From positions 1 to 64,000 of the forward strand of contig NZ_BNBM01000007.1 of NCBI RefSeq assembly GCF_014655715.1: a DNA stretch of 64,000 bases. Reading direction: 5' to 3'. Origin of the DNA: Streptomyces lanatus. GTDB taxonomy: Bacteria; Actinomycetota; Actinomycetes; Streptomycetales; Streptomycetaceae. The position numbers and the translations under genes are program-made. Below the pieces are notes generated by a model. That model did no database searches. It was given only the letters and a program-made list of their open reading frames with translations, and had not been told where the DNA came from. Positions 1 to 10,100 of the stretch are shown in pieces; the first letter of the stretch is position 1, and each line of letters opens with the position of its first letter.

Positions 1-58
1 CCAGAAGACCGCGATCACACGCCCTGACCTGCCCGAACACAGCCTTGTGCAACACCCT

Positions 59-442
59 TTAGAGCACGTACAGGATCGCCGGGATCAGGCACACCGGCAG
101 GGTGACGATGAACTGGAGAACCCAGGGGGTGTCCGGGCCTTCGTTGTCCGGCTTGCCGGGGTTCTCCGCGCGCCAGGTCATGAAGGTGCGCATGGCCTTC
201 CAGTGGCCCACCACGCAGAGGGCGCAGGCGATGAGAACGGCGCTGTAGACGGGGAGCCACTCGGTGACCGACTTGTCGTAGACGCCGGCGAAGCCCAGAA
301 GGACCAGGAACGTGAACGCGGGGCCACTGGAGACGAAGATCTTCTGGCGCCGGTTGACCATGCCAGGGACCATCGCGGCGATGAAGGCGGCCGCGCTGAG
401 CGCTGCGAAGAGCCACCACAGTGGTGAGGTTTTGTCCGGCAT
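59..442 (-). CDS. small four-helix membrane protein, possible partner of the ALF-repeat protein
   Basis: The 127-residue protein has four predicted membrane helices (about residues 9-27, 36-53, 63-83 and 106-126) joined by short charged loops, and no signal peptide or enzymatic motif. It is not a family I recognise. The ATG at 442 follows a purine-rich AAAGGGC stretch. It starts 100 bp after the stop of the large secreted ALF-repeat gene on the same strand, so the two may be co-transcribed. A small polytopic protein just downstream of a secreted protein with a hydrophobic C-terminus is the layout expected of a membrane-embedded immunity protein. That role is inference only; it could equally be an unrelated housekeeping membrane protein. 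Confidence 0.7.
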   Translation of the reverse strand: MPDKTSPLWWLFAALSAAAFIAAMVPGMVNRRQKIFVSSGPAFTFLVLLGFAGVYDKSVTEWLPVYSAVLIACALCVVGHWKAMRTFMTWRAENPGKPDNEGPDTPWVLQFIVTLPVCLIPAILYVL

Positions 443-542
443 CTTTGCCCTTTCTGTGGCTTTCTATCGTAGGTGTGGTGCCGGGTGGGGCCGGGCGGCG
501 GGAGTCCTGGACCCCGCCGTCCGGCCCTGGGCACCGAGCGGC

Positions 543-3500
543 TCAGCCGAAGAAGTCGATGATCCCGGAGACACCGGCGTGGATGCCTCCGAGCGCCGCG
601 GCGGCGTAATGGCTGGTGACCTGGGACGCGGCCAGGGCGCCGATGGAACCGAGGCCCATGCCGAGCACCGCGCCGGCGGCTTCCTGGACGAACTTGTCGC
701 TGCCGAAGCCGTATGCCTTGCCCGTGTAGATGAGGCCGGCGGCCGTGAACACCAATGATGCTCCGGCGAGCGCCGCCGAAAGGGGCTGGAGGCCCGGGAC
801 GAACGCCGTAGCGGCGGCACTCAGACCGAGGGCCATGGAGATCGTGCCCAGCGCATCGGCCGTCTGCGCGGCGCTCTGGTCGTTCGCGGGCTCCTCGTAG
901 GCGACGGTGACCATGTCGTTGCCGACGTTGTTGGCCGGATCGATGCCGTTGGCCTTGTTGTAGCGGGCCTCCGCCGCCGCCTTGGCGGCCTCGGCGGCGA
1001 TCTCCTCCTGGCGCTTGCGCTCGACGACCTTCTTCGCGTCGTTCGCCGCCTGCTTCGCCTCCGCCGCGGACTTGCCCGCGGCGATCGCGTCGGCGTACGC
1101 CTGGTCGGAGGCGGCCTGTGCGCTCATGGCCGAGTCCACCGCGGACTTGGCCGAGGTGGCGGCCTGGTTCGCCTTGTAATTGGCCTGGCGGCTCGCGGTG
1201 CGGGCGGCCGAGGCCGCCTTCGCGGCGGTGGCGGCCGAGGCCTCGGCGTCGGCGGCGGACTTGTCGGCGGCCGTGGCGGAGGCTGTCGCCTTGTCGGACC
1301 AGTTCTGAGCGGTCGTCGCCGACGTCTGCGCCTCGTTCGACCACTTCACGGCGTCCTCGGCGTCCTGGCGGGCCTCGGCCGCGGCCTTGGCGGCCTCCGC
1401 CGCGTTCTTGTACGCGGTGGCAACGACACGGCCCGCCGCGGCGATCTGCGTGTCGATGGACGCCACATGGGTGGCCGTGTCCTGGTCGGCCTGCTGCGCC
1501 TCGTAACGGGCGTAGCTGACGAACTTGTGGAGCATCCACTCCGGGCCCTCCAGCGCGGCCTGGGCCGCGGCCTCGACGTTGGGGCCCGCGGTGGCGAGGG
1601 CGGCGACGGTGGTCTGCCGGTCGTCCTCGGTCTTCGCGGTGGAGTAGCCGGAGATCAGGTACTTGTGCAATGCCTCGACACTGCCGTCGTTCAGCGCCGC
1701 GTTGGCGGCGGCGGTGACGGCCTTGCCCGCGCCGCTCATCGTCTTGAATACGGCCATGCGGTAGTCGTCGGCCTGCACGTCCTTGGCGTCCTTGAGCAGG
1801 AAGTCGCTCACAGCCTTCGGGTCGGTGCTCTCCAGCACCTTCTGCGCCGCCTCCGAGACGACGACCCGGTTGAGGCGGGCCAGGGTGAGGACCTTCTCGC
1901 GGTCGTCGAGCCCGGCGGCCTCGGCGTACCCGGTCTCCACCCAGTCGACGACGTCCTGGTTGCCGCCGGTCAGCGCCTGCTGCGCGGCCTGTCGGGTCCA
2001 GATCGAGTGGTCGTCCATCAGGTTGACCGCGGCCTTGCGGCCGAGCGCGGCCGCCGCGGCGGTGTCGCTCTCGGCGGCCGCCTGCGCGAGCAGGTCCTTG
2101 GTCTCCTGGCTGGTCGCCGCCTGCACCGCCTGGGTCTTGCGCATGTCCGTCTGGGAGCGGTCCTCGACGGTCTCGGCGTACTGGGCCACCTCGATGGCCA
2201 GTGCCCGGTCCTCCGCCACCTGCGCGGCCTCGGTGTCGCGGGCGAGCTGGGCGACCGTCTGGGCCTGCGTGAGCGCGCTGTTCGCGTCCGTCGCGGCGGT
2301 GATGGCCGCGTTCGCGTTGGCGGTGGCCTTGTTGGCCCAGTCCACGGCCTCGCCCGCGGCGTCGGCGGCGGCGTTGGCGGCGTCGCCCGCGGCCTTCGCG
2401 TGGTCGGCGGCGCTGTTGGCTGCCGTGTGGGCCTCGTTCGCGGCCTGGGCGGCCTTGCCGGCCAGCGTGCCGGCCCGGTTGGCGGCGGCCGTCGCGGTGT
2501 CGGCGGCGGACCGGGCGAGGTTCGCCGCGTCGCGGGCCCGCTGGGCCTGCGCCTGGGAGACCCCCGAGGCCTCGGCGGCGTCGGCGGCGGCGTCGGCCGA
2601 GGCGGCCGCGTTCTGGCCGGCCCGCGCGGCGGCGGCGCTGGACTCCTGCGCCTTGCTGCTCGCGGTGGCGGCCGACTTGGCCGCGGTCGCGGCACTGCGG
2701 GCCTTCTCGGCCGTTTCCAGGGCGGCCTTCGCGGCGTCCCGGGCGGCGGTCGCCTGCCCGCTGTCCTTGGACGCGGCGGAAGCGGCGTTCCAGGCGCGCA
2801 CGGAGGCCGAGGAGGCAGCTGCCGCGGCGGCCGCGGCGGCCTGGGCGGCGTCGGCGGCGGTCCGGGCGGCGGTGATCGCCGTGCGCGAGGCGGTGACCGC
2901 CGTACGGGCGGCGTCGGCGGCACCCTCGGCGGCGTCCGCCGCGCGACCGGCGGCACGCGAGGCCTTGACCGCGTCGGACTGCGCGGCCTTGGACTCCTCG
3001 GCCGCCTTCAGCGCGGCCTTCTTGGCCTCGGCCGAAGCCGCCTCGGCCCGGTCGGATGCCTCCTTCGCGGCGACGGTGGCGGTGGCGGCGCGCTTGCCCG
3101 CGTTCTCTGCCTGCCGCACGAGCTGGTCGATCGTCAGCGACTCCTGGTCGCGGGCCCGCGCCAGGTGCTGGCCCTTCTCCAGGAACACGGTCACATCGGC
3201 CGGGGTGCCGTCGAGCGCGCGGTTGATCGCCGTGGTGAGGTTCGGGCCCGCGCCGACGAGCATGGCGGTGGCCTCGGCGCGCTCGTCCTCCTGCCGGGCC
3301 GTGTACTGGCCGGAGTCGAGGAAGGTCTGCAGGGCCTCGGGGGTCCCGGTGTCGAGGGCCTTGTTCGCCTCCCGGACCACGGCCGTGCCGCCGGTGCCGA
3401 GGACGGTCAGCACCGCGGTCCTGCGGTCGTCGGCGAGGGGGCCCTTGTACCCCTCGGTGATGAACGCGTGGACGTCCGCGTCGGTGCCGGAGAGGGCCTC

Positions 3501-3833
3501 CTGGGCCTTGGCCCGCACACCGGGTCCCGCGTAGTTGAGGACGGTGAGGGCTGCGGCGCGTTCGTCCTCGGCGCGGGCACGGGCGAACCCCGTGTCGAGG
3601 AAGGACTGCAGGGCGTCGTCGGTGCCGGCCAGCGCGGTCTCCGCCTCGGCGCGCACCGCGCGACCGCCGAGCTGCCAGGCGTCGAGGACCTGGGTGCGGG
3701 CGTTGTCGGGCAGACCGATCTCGGCCGCCGCTGCGGACTCGCCCCAGGCCGTACCCACCACGGCCGCAGAAAGGGTCAGGGCCAGGGCGGATATGGATCT
3801 TCCGCGCCCTCGCCGCCGTTTGAGCATGTTCAT
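543..3833 (-). CDS. secreted ALF-repeat / coiled-coil protein with hydrophobic C-terminal domain
   Basis: The 1096-residue protein is predicted to be exported: a KRRRGRGR positive patch and hydrophobic core lead to an Ala-rich cleavage site near residue 37. Domains in order are about four ALF-type short repeats (residues 38-210, each ending in a DDxR/EDER-like turn), a long Ala-rich coiled coil (about 215-500), a second block of about four ALF repeats (about 540-740), a second Ala/Lys/Glu-rich coiled coil (about 750-940), and a final 110-residue region of Gly/Ala-rich hydrophobic segments ending in GIIDFFG. Short ALF repeats are known mostly from Streptomyces exported proteins, some with toxin-like tips. 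The tail here resembles membrane-inserting hairpins rather than a nuclease. ATG 3833 and ATG 3827 are both possible starts after a GGAGCC site. The function is unproven. Confidence 0.85.
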   Translation of the reverse strand: MNMLKRRRGRGRSISALALTLSAAVVGTAWGESAAAAEIGLPDNARTQVLDAWQLGGRAVRAEAETALAGTDDALQSFLDTGFARARAEDERAAALTVLNYAGPGVRAKAQEALSGTDADVHAFITEGYKGPLADDRRTAVLTVLGTGGTAVVREANKALDTGTPEALQTFLDSGQYTARQEDERAEATAMLVGAGPNLTTAINRALDGTPADVTVFLEKGQHLARARDQESLTIDQLVRQAENAGKRAATATVAAKEASDRAEAASAEAKKAALKAAEESKAAQSDAVKASRAAGRAADAAEGAADAARTAVTASRTAITAARTAADAAQAAAAAAAAASSASVRAWNAASAASKDSGQATAARDAAKAALETAEKARSAATAAKSAATASSKAQESSAAAARAGQNAAASADAAADAAEASGVSQAQAQRARDAANLARSAADTATAAANRAGTLAGKAAQAANEAHTAANSAADHAKAAGDAANAAADAAGEAVDWANKATANANAAITAATDANSALTQAQTVAQLARDTEAAQVAEDRALAIEVAQYAETVEDRSQTDMRKTQAVQAATSQETKDLLAQAAAESDTAAAAALGRKAAVNLMDDHSIWTRQAAQQALTGGNQDVVDWVETGYAEAAGLDDREKVLTLARLNRVVVSEAAQKVLESTDPKAVSDFLLKDAKDVQADDYRMAVFKTMSGAGKAVTAAANAALNDGSVEALHKYLISGYSTAKTEDDRQTTVAALATAGPNVEAAAQAALEGPEWMLHKFVSYARYEAQQADQDTATHVASIDTQIAAAGRVVATAYKNAAEAAKAAAEARQDAEDAVKWSNEAQTSATTAQNWSDKATASATAADKSAADAEASAATAAKAASAARTASRQANYKANQAATSAKSAVDSAMSAQAASDQAYADAIAAGKSAAEAKQAANDAKKVVERKRQEEIAAEAAKAAAEARYNKANGIDPANNVGNDMVTVAYEEPANDQSAAQTADALGTISMALGLSAAATAFVPGLQPLSAALAGASLVFTAAGLIYTGKAYGFGSDKFVQEAAGAVLGMGLGSIGALAASQVTSHYAAAALGGIHAGVSGIIDFFG

Positions 3834-4194
3834 TACTAAGAGGCTCCAGGGAATTCAAAGGGCCGTACGACCCTCAATCGCCGGAGCAGGATCACACACG
3901 TTGCGGACGTGAATTGGACGGGGGGTTGGGCGTTATCAATTCTAAACTTTTCGTAAACCGATCTTTAATAGAATCCCATACAACCTTCACAGACTATGGC
4001 GGACATCACCTCCTGAGCTGCACGTATGTCCCATTTCTTGGCATTCATCCGATGGACTGGGAGTGGAATCTAAGCTTCCATATGTCGGCCGCAGGTGACG
4101 CTTTCTGCGTTTCTCCGGCAAATTCTTCCGGGGGTATTTCGAGCCCCGGCTTTTCCTGTATCCCCCGGACAGGAATCTACGAACTAGGACAGTG
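3834..4194. promoter_or_regulatory. AT-rich divergent intergenic region
   Basis: These 361 bp separate the ALF gene (minus strand) from a secreted-protein gene (plus strand) and must hold both promoters. Much of 3930-4125 is clearly richer in A/T than the rest of the window, with stretches such as TTTAATAGAAT near 3964. A CCGGGGG / CCCCCGG inverted repeat (4128-4134 and 4162-4168) could form a stem in the 5' leader of the plus-strand gene. An open frame of 93 codons crosses the region but lacks the usual third-position G/C bias. Confidence 0.5.
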
Positions 4195-4686
4195 ATGAAG
4201 GTACGTAGCGCGCTCGTGCGCAATCTGGGGATCGCCACGGCCGTGGGCGCTCTGGCATGGCTCGCGTCGGCCCAGGGTGGCGCCAACAGCGAGGCCGTCG
4301 CCGGCGAGGCCCCGGGCTACACCGTCGAGGACTTCGACTACCCGCAGGCTGACAAGATCCTCGCCGAGCAGGGCATCACCCTCAAGCGCGGCGACGGCCA
4401 CATCGTCCTCGCCGACTGCGCGAGCCAGACCGGCCTCCTGGAGGTCTGGGCCCGCAGCAAGGACAAGATCTGCTTCCGTGTGACCGGCGACAGCGGTTAC
4501 CTGACGATGGAGATCCCCTCCGTCTACGGCGTCAAGGGCAACGACTACGCGACCCAGGTCGACATGACCGTCGGCGCCGAGGAGAAGAGCTTCGACGTCG
4601 CCGAGAACGCCTGGACCGCGGTCGGCGAGAGCGCGGACGAACAGGGCCGTGAATTCATGCTCGTGGAGATCAGGTCCGCCAAGTAG
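4195..4686 (+). CDS. small secreted protein of unknown function
   Basis: The 163-residue protein has a signal peptide (basic KVRSALVRN start, hydrophobic core, Ala-rich end near residue 34). Its mature part of about 130 residues is acidic, contains two Cys (in DCAS and ICFR contexts) that could form a disulfide, and reads like a compact beta-rich domain. I do not recognise a family. GTG 4192 lies one codon before ATG 4195; I chose the ATG, with AGGAC just upstream. It sits between two other secreted-protein genes and 83 bp before the trypsin/FG-GAP gene on the same strand, so co-expression is possible. Confidence 0.75.
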   Translation: MKVRSALVRNLGIATAVGALAWLASAQGGANSEAVAGEAPGYTVEDFDYPQADKILAEQGITLKRGDGHIVLADCASQTGLLEVWARSKDKICFRVTGDSGYLTMEIPSVYGVKGNDYATQVDMTVGAEEKSFDVAENAWTAVGESADEQGREFMLVEIRSAK

Positions 4687-4769
4687 CGCCCGGCCGCCGC
4701 TCCTCACCCGCCGTGCTGCGCCCCGGCGACTCCCGGCCGTGCAGCTCCCTCACCACAGAAACCAAGGTC

Positions 4770-6977
4770 ATGCGTCACACCAGACCCCTTCGCCTCGCCG
4801 CGCTCGCCGCGGCCCTGGTCGCGGGCCCGATCGCCCTGTGCGCCGCGCCCGCCACCGCCGTCACCGGGGGCGAGTCCACCGACACCACGTACGGCTACAC
4901 CGCCCGCCTGGACATCGGCGACGGCACCCGTGGCTGCTCCGGCACCCTCGTGGACGCCGAGTGGCTGCTCACCGCGGCCGGATGCTTCGTCGACGACCCT
5001 GCCGTGAGCCTCGACGTGCCCGCCGGGGCACCGAAGCTGAAGACCACCGCCGTCATCGGCCGCGCCGACCTGACCGGCACGCAGGGCGTGGAACGCACGG
5101 TCGTGGAGCTGGTCCCGCGCACCGACCGCGACCTGGTCCTGGCCCGCCTCAACCGCCCGGTCACCACCGTCGCGCCCATCGCCCTCGCCACCTCCGCGCC
5201 CACCGCCGGCGAACAGCTGACCTTCGCCGGCTACGGCCGTACCAAGGACGAGTGGGCGCCCCTGAAGCTGCACACCGGCGCCTACACCGTGGACTCGGCC
5301 GCCGCGACCACGGCCACCGTCACCGGCAAGGACGGCGTCGCCGCGTGCATGGGCGACTCCGGCGGCCCCGTGGTCCGCGTGACCAACGGCACGGCCACCC
5401 TCGCCGCCATCAACAGCCGTTCCTTCCAAGGGGGTTGCTTCGGCGTCGACGCCGCCGAGACGCGCACCGGCGGAATCACCACCCGGGTCGACGACCTCGC
5501 CGCCTGGGTGAACTCCAAGACCGGCGCCACCGGCATCACCGACTTCAACGGCGACGGCGTCCAGGACATCGCGATCACCGACCCCGAGGCCACCGTGGGC
5601 GGCGACGCCAAGGCGGGCCTGGTCCGCATCGTGTACGGCGGGGGCAAGGGCACCGCCGAGATCAACCAGGACCTCGACTGGGTGCCCGGCGGCGCCGAGC
5701 CGAGCGACGGGTTCGGGTCGACCATCGACACCGTCGACTACAACGAGGACGGCTACACCGACCTCGTCGTCGGCACCCCCGGCGACGACGTCGGCACCGC
5801 CGCCGACGCGGGCATGGCCGACGTCCTCTACGGCGCCGCCGGCGGCCTCGGCACCGGGGTCCAGAAGGGCACCCACTTCGAGCAGGGCACCGGCTCGGGC
5901 GCCATCGGCGCGTCCGCCGCCGAGGCCGGCGACCGCATGGGCCACGCGGTCGCGGCAGGCCGCACCGCCGCGGGCGAGCCGTACCTGGTCATCGGCGTCC
6001 CCGGCGAGGCACTCGGCACCCTCACCAAGGCCGGCATGGCCTTCTATCTGCGCGGCAGCACCAACATCTCCGTCCACCAGGACAAGACCGACGTCCCCGG
6101 CACCGCCGAGGCCAACGACGGCTTCGGTACGTCCGTCGCCGCCAACGCCAACCACATCGCGATCGGCGCGCCCAACGAGGACATCGGCGGCGACGCGGCC
6201 TCCGGCAACCTCGCGGTGTTCTCGCACACCCTGCACGCCGACGGTCACCCCAAGCCGCTGTTCGGCCTCGACCAGGACCTCGACACCGTGTCCGGTGCCG
6301 CCGAGGCGGGCGACGAGTTCGGCAGGTCGCTGTCGCTCACCGAGTACCGCCCGTCGGGTGCCACCGCCGCCACCGACTCGATCCTCGCGATCGGCTCGCC
6401 CGGCGAGGACCTCACCATCGACGGCGCCGCCAAGGCCGACGCCGGCCGGGTCGTCCTCTTCCGTGTCACCGCCGCGGGCACCGGTTCCGAACTGCCCGAG
6501 CTCATCCAGGGCAACGGCACCGACGACGTCTCCGGCACCTCCGAGGCCGGCGACCGCATGGGCGAGACCGTCACCGCGGTCAACACCGCCCCGCGCGCGC
6601 TGAGCACCACGGCCACGATGAAGCTCGCGGTCGGCGTCCCCGGTGAGGCCATCGGTACGGCCACGAAGGCAGGCGCGGTCCACACCTTCTCCCTCCTCGG
6701 CACGCCCGGCGCGAACGACCGCTGGATCGAGGCGGGCGACGGCGACGGCATCCCCGGCACCCCGGCCGCGAACCAGCAGATCGGCAGCAGCGTCCACTTC
6801 ACCGGCACCAACCTGTACGTGGGCCTGCCCGACGGCCCCTCCACGTACGGCACCCTGTACGCCCTGCCGCTGTCCAACGTGACGGCGGGCGGCACGGTCG
6901 CCCCGGTGACGACGTACCAGCCCGGCACCGGCGGCCTCCCGGCCGCGGGTACGGCCTTCGGGCGGGCGGCGCGGTAG
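4770..6977 (+). CDS. secreted trypsin-fold / FG-GAP propeller protein, catalytic His missing
   Basis: The 735-residue protein starts at ATG 4770 with a classical signal peptide ending in an APATAV-like site. Residues about 35-250 are a chymotrypsin-like (S1) domain: the Ser motif GDSGGP (Ser197) and an Asp in the DRDLVL motif (Asp121) are present. The His motif that should read TAAHC is TAAGC, giving Gly71. Residues about 260-735 hold FG-GAP repeats (DFNGDGVQDIAI, DYNEDGYTDLVV and later copies with DRMG/DEFG turns), forming an integrin-alpha-like propeller with Ca-binding loops. Without the His the classical triad is incomplete, so the protein may be a binding or scaffold protein. A strong hairpin terminator follows at 7025-7067. 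Confidence 0.9.
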   Translation: MRHTRPLRLAALAAALVAGPIALCAAPATAVTGGESTDTTYGYTARLDIGDGTRGCSGTLVDAEWLLTAAGCFVDDPAVSLDVPAGAPKLKTTAVIGRADLTGTQGVERTVVELVPRTDRDLVLARLNRPVTTVAPIALATSAPTAGEQLTFAGYGRTKDEWAPLKLHTGAYTVDSAAATTATVTGKDGVAACMGDSGGPVVRVTNGTATLAAINSRSFQGGCFGVDAAETRTGGITTRVDDLAAWVNSKTGATGITDFNGDGVQDIAITDPEATVGGDAKAGLVRIVYGGGKGTAEINQDLDWVPGGAEPSDGFGSTIDTVDYNEDGYTDLVVGTPGDDVGTAADAGMADVLYGAAGGLGTGVQKGTHFEQGTGSGAIGASAAEAGDRMGHAVAAGRTAAGEPYLVIGVPGEALGTLTKAGMAFYLRGSTNISVHQDKTDVPGTAEANDGFGTSVAANANHIAIGAPNEDIGGDAASGNLAVFSHTLHADGHPKPLFGLDQDLDTVSGAAEAGDEFGRSLSLTEYRPSGATAATDSILAIGSPGEDLTIDGAAKADAGRVVLFRVTAAGTGSELPELIQGNGTDDVSGTSEAGDRMGETVTAVNTAPRALSTTATMKLAVGVPGEAIGTATKAGAVHTFSLLGTPGANDRWIEAGDGDGIPGTPAANQQIGSSVHFTGTNLYVGLPDGPSTYGTLYALPLSNVTAGGTVAPVTTYQPGTGGLPAAGTAFGRAAR

Positions 6978-7024
6978 TCCCGGGCGGTCCTGTGACCGGC
7001 CGCCGGTATCCGTAGTCCAGGCCC

Positions 7025-7067
7025 GGGCCGCCGGGCGGTGAGGTGAACACTCGCCGCCCGGCGGCCC
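7025..7067. terminator. perfect 14-bp stem hairpin
   Basis: The arms GGGCCGCCGGGCGG (7025-7038) and its exact reverse complement (7054-7067) enclose a 15-nt spacer that can add a few more pairs. It lies 48 bp after the FG-GAP gene and before the sacsin-like gene, fitting a transcription terminator without a clear T tract, as is common in Streptomyces. Confidence 0.75.
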
Positions 7068-7131
7068 TCGCCGAGTCACGGTTCCTCTCGCGCGCGGTAC
7101 CTTCATCGTCACGCCGACGAGGAGAGTGATC

Positions 7132-10100
7132 GTGAGCAAGTTCGTGCGGCCCGCGGCCGAGGGCGCCGACCCGTTCGGTACGGCCCGTCTGCGTCGCGGC
7201 GTGCTGGACGCCTGGGCGACCAGTCCGGCCCGGTTCCGGGAGGACGCCAACGCCGAGGAGGACCTCGTCCTCGGCGGCTACCGGGACCGGCTCGTCGTCG
7301 AGCTCGCTCAGAACGCCGCCGACGCCGCCGCCCGGGCGGGGGTCGCCGGACGCCTTCGGCTCACCCTCCGTGAGGGTGTTCTCGTCGCCGCCAACACCGG
7401 GGCTCCCCTCGACGCCGCCGGTGTCGAGTCGCTGTCCACGCTGCGGGCCTCCGCCAAGCGGGACACGGCCTCCGTAGGGCGTTTCGGCGTCGGGTTCGCC
7501 GCCGTTCTCTCCGTCACCGACGAGCCCGCCGTCGTCGGACGGCACGGCGGGGTCCGCTGGGCGCTCGCCGAGGCCCGGGAGCTGGCCCAGGAGGTCGCGC
7601 GGCACAGCCCGGGGCTGGGCGACGAGATCCGGCGCCGGGACGGGCATGTGCCCCTGCTGCGGCTGCCGTTCGCCGCCGAGGGCTCCGCCCCCGACCCGTA
7701 CGACACCGCCGTCATCCTCCCGCTCCGCGACACCGCCGCCGCCGATCTCGCCGAGCGCCTGCTGAACGCCGTCGACGACGCCCTGCTGCTGGCACTGCCC
7801 GGCCTGGAAGAAGTCGTCATCGAGGTCGGGGAGGGCGAGCCGCGCACCCTGCGGCGCCGCACCGACGGTCCCTTCACCATCGTCGAGGACTCCCGCGACG
7901 GCGTCACCCACTGGCGTACGTCCGTCGCCCACGGCCCCCTCACCCCCGAACTCCTCGCCGACCGCCCGGTCGAGGAGCGGCTGCGCCCCCACTGGTCGCT
8001 CACCTGGGCCGTGCCCGTCGACGCCGCCGACAGCACCCCCGCCCGCCCCCGCACCGCCCCCGTCGTCCACGCGCCCACGCCCAGCGACGAGGCCCTCGGC
8101 GTCCCCGCCCTGCTCATCGCCTCCTTCCCCCTCGACACCACCCGCCGCCACGCCGCCCCCGGCCCGCTCACCGACTTCCTGGTGCAGCGCGCGGCCGACG
8201 CCTACGCCGAACTCCTCGCCGACTGGCGCCCGGTGGGCGAGGGCATCATCGGGCTGGTACCCGGGCCGCTCGGCAAGGGCGAGCTGGACGGGGCCCTGCG
8301 GCAGGCCATCCTGGAGCGGCTGCCGCGCACCTCCTTCCTGCCGCCCGCCGCCGAGCACGACCCGGAGCTCCCCGAGGCCCTCAGACCCCGTGACGCCGAG
8401 GTCGTCGAGGGCGCCGGTGCCGACACCGTGCGCGTGCTCGCCGAGGTGCTGCCCACCCTCCTGCCCGCAGGGCTCGAACGGCGCGTGGAGCTGCGGACGT
8501 TGGGCGTCGCCCGGGTCCCGCTCACCGACGCCGTCGACCGCCTCGCCGGCCTTGAGAAGGAGCCAGGCTGGTGGCGGCGGCTCTACGACAGCCTCGCCGG
8601 GGTCGACCCGGACCGGCTGTCAGGGCTGCCCGTGCCGCTGGCCGACGGACGCACCACCATCGGCCCCCGCCAGATCCTGCTCCCCGCCCCCGACTCCGCC
8701 CGCATCGACCCGGAGATCCTGGCCCGCCTCGGCCTCAAGGTCGCCCACCCGGACGCCGCGCACCCCCTCCTGGAGAAGCTCGGCGCCCTCCCGGCCACAC
8801 CCCGCGCGGTCCTCACCACGCCCCAGGTGCGCGCCGCCGTCGCCGCGTCGCTGGACGACGACGGCGGGGTGAACTGGGAGGAGGACACCCCGGATGCGGA
8901 GGAGCTGGCGGAGACGGTTCTCGCGCTCGTGCGGGACGCGGGCCTTGAGCCCGGTGACGAGCCGTGGCTCGGGGCCCTCGCGCTGCCCGACGAGGACGGG
9001 GAGCCCGCCCCCGCCGGTGAGCTGGTCCTCCCCGGCAGTCCCTTCGCACAGGTCATGCGGGACGACGAACTCGCCACCGTGGACGCCGAGTTGGCCGAGA
9101 GGTGGGGCGAGCAGCCCCTCGCCGCCTGTGGCGTCCTCGCCAACTTCGCCCTCGTCCGCGCCACGGACGTCGTCCTCGACCCGGACGAACTGGAGCCCCG
9201 CGAGGGCGACTTCGCCGAGCCCGACGACGCCGGTCTGCTGGACGCCGTCGACGTCTGGTGCGAGGACATCCTCGACCGCTTCCCGGACACGCCGGTACCG
9301 CCGGTCGCCACCGAGCTGATCGCCGTACGCGATCTGGACCTGGTCGACGACGACAAGTGGCCCCAGGCCCTCGCCCTGCTCGCCCAGCCGCCGCTGCGCG
9401 ACGCCCTCACCCAGCAGGTACGGATCCTGCTGCCCGACGGCACCCATGAAGTCGTACGGCCGTACACGGCATGGTGGCTGCGGGGCAACCCGGTGCTGGA
9501 CGGCCGCCGCCCGGCGGGCTTGCTCGCGGCCGGCGGCGACCCGCTCCTCCGCGGCCTGTACGACGAGGCCGACGCCACCGGCTTCGACGACGAACAGGTC
9601 CTGCGGGCGCTGGGCGTGCGCACCTCGGTCGCCGCGCTGCTCGACGAGCCGGGCGGCGCGGCGGAACTGCTCGACCGCCTCGCCGATCCGGAGCGGGACG
9701 TCACCGCCGCCCAACTCCACGCCCTCTACGGCGCGTTGGCCGACCTTGACCCCGAGCAGGTGACCCTGCCGGACGAGCTGCGGGCCGTCGTCGACGGGCG
9801 GGTGGAGGTCGTGGACGCTGGGGACGCGGTGGTCGTGGACTCGCCGGATCTGCTGCCGTTCACGGAGGGGGTGCCGCTCCTTCCCGTACGGCCGTCGCGG
9901 GCCGCCGAACTGGCCGAACTGTTCCAGGTGCGGCGGCTGAGCGAGTCCGTCACCGGGGAGGTGACGAGCGAGGGCACCGAGCACGACGTACCGGAGTCGG
10001 TACGGGTGCTGCTGGGGGCACAGACGCCCGGGTCGTACGTCGAGCACGAGGAACTCGTCGTCGACGGCATCGAGCTCGACTGGCGGCTGACCGACGACGG

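Noticed and set aside
178..3858. 1226-codon minus-strand frame and 790-codon plus-strand frame across the ALF gene
   Set aside because: Both are Arg/Gly-rich readings of the highly repetitive Ala-coding sequence in other frames; the 543-3833 frame has the signal peptide and repeats.
3914..4195. 93-codon plus-strand frame in the AT-rich gap
   Set aside because: No ribosome-binding site, no family resemblance and no third-position G/C bias; it ends at the start of the secreted-protein gene.
4704..8358. Long antisense frames across the FG-GAP and sacsin-like genes (848 and 519 codons)
   Set aside because: Typical open antisense frames of GC-rich genes; Gly/Arg/Val-rich with no domain, while the sense genes have clear motifs.
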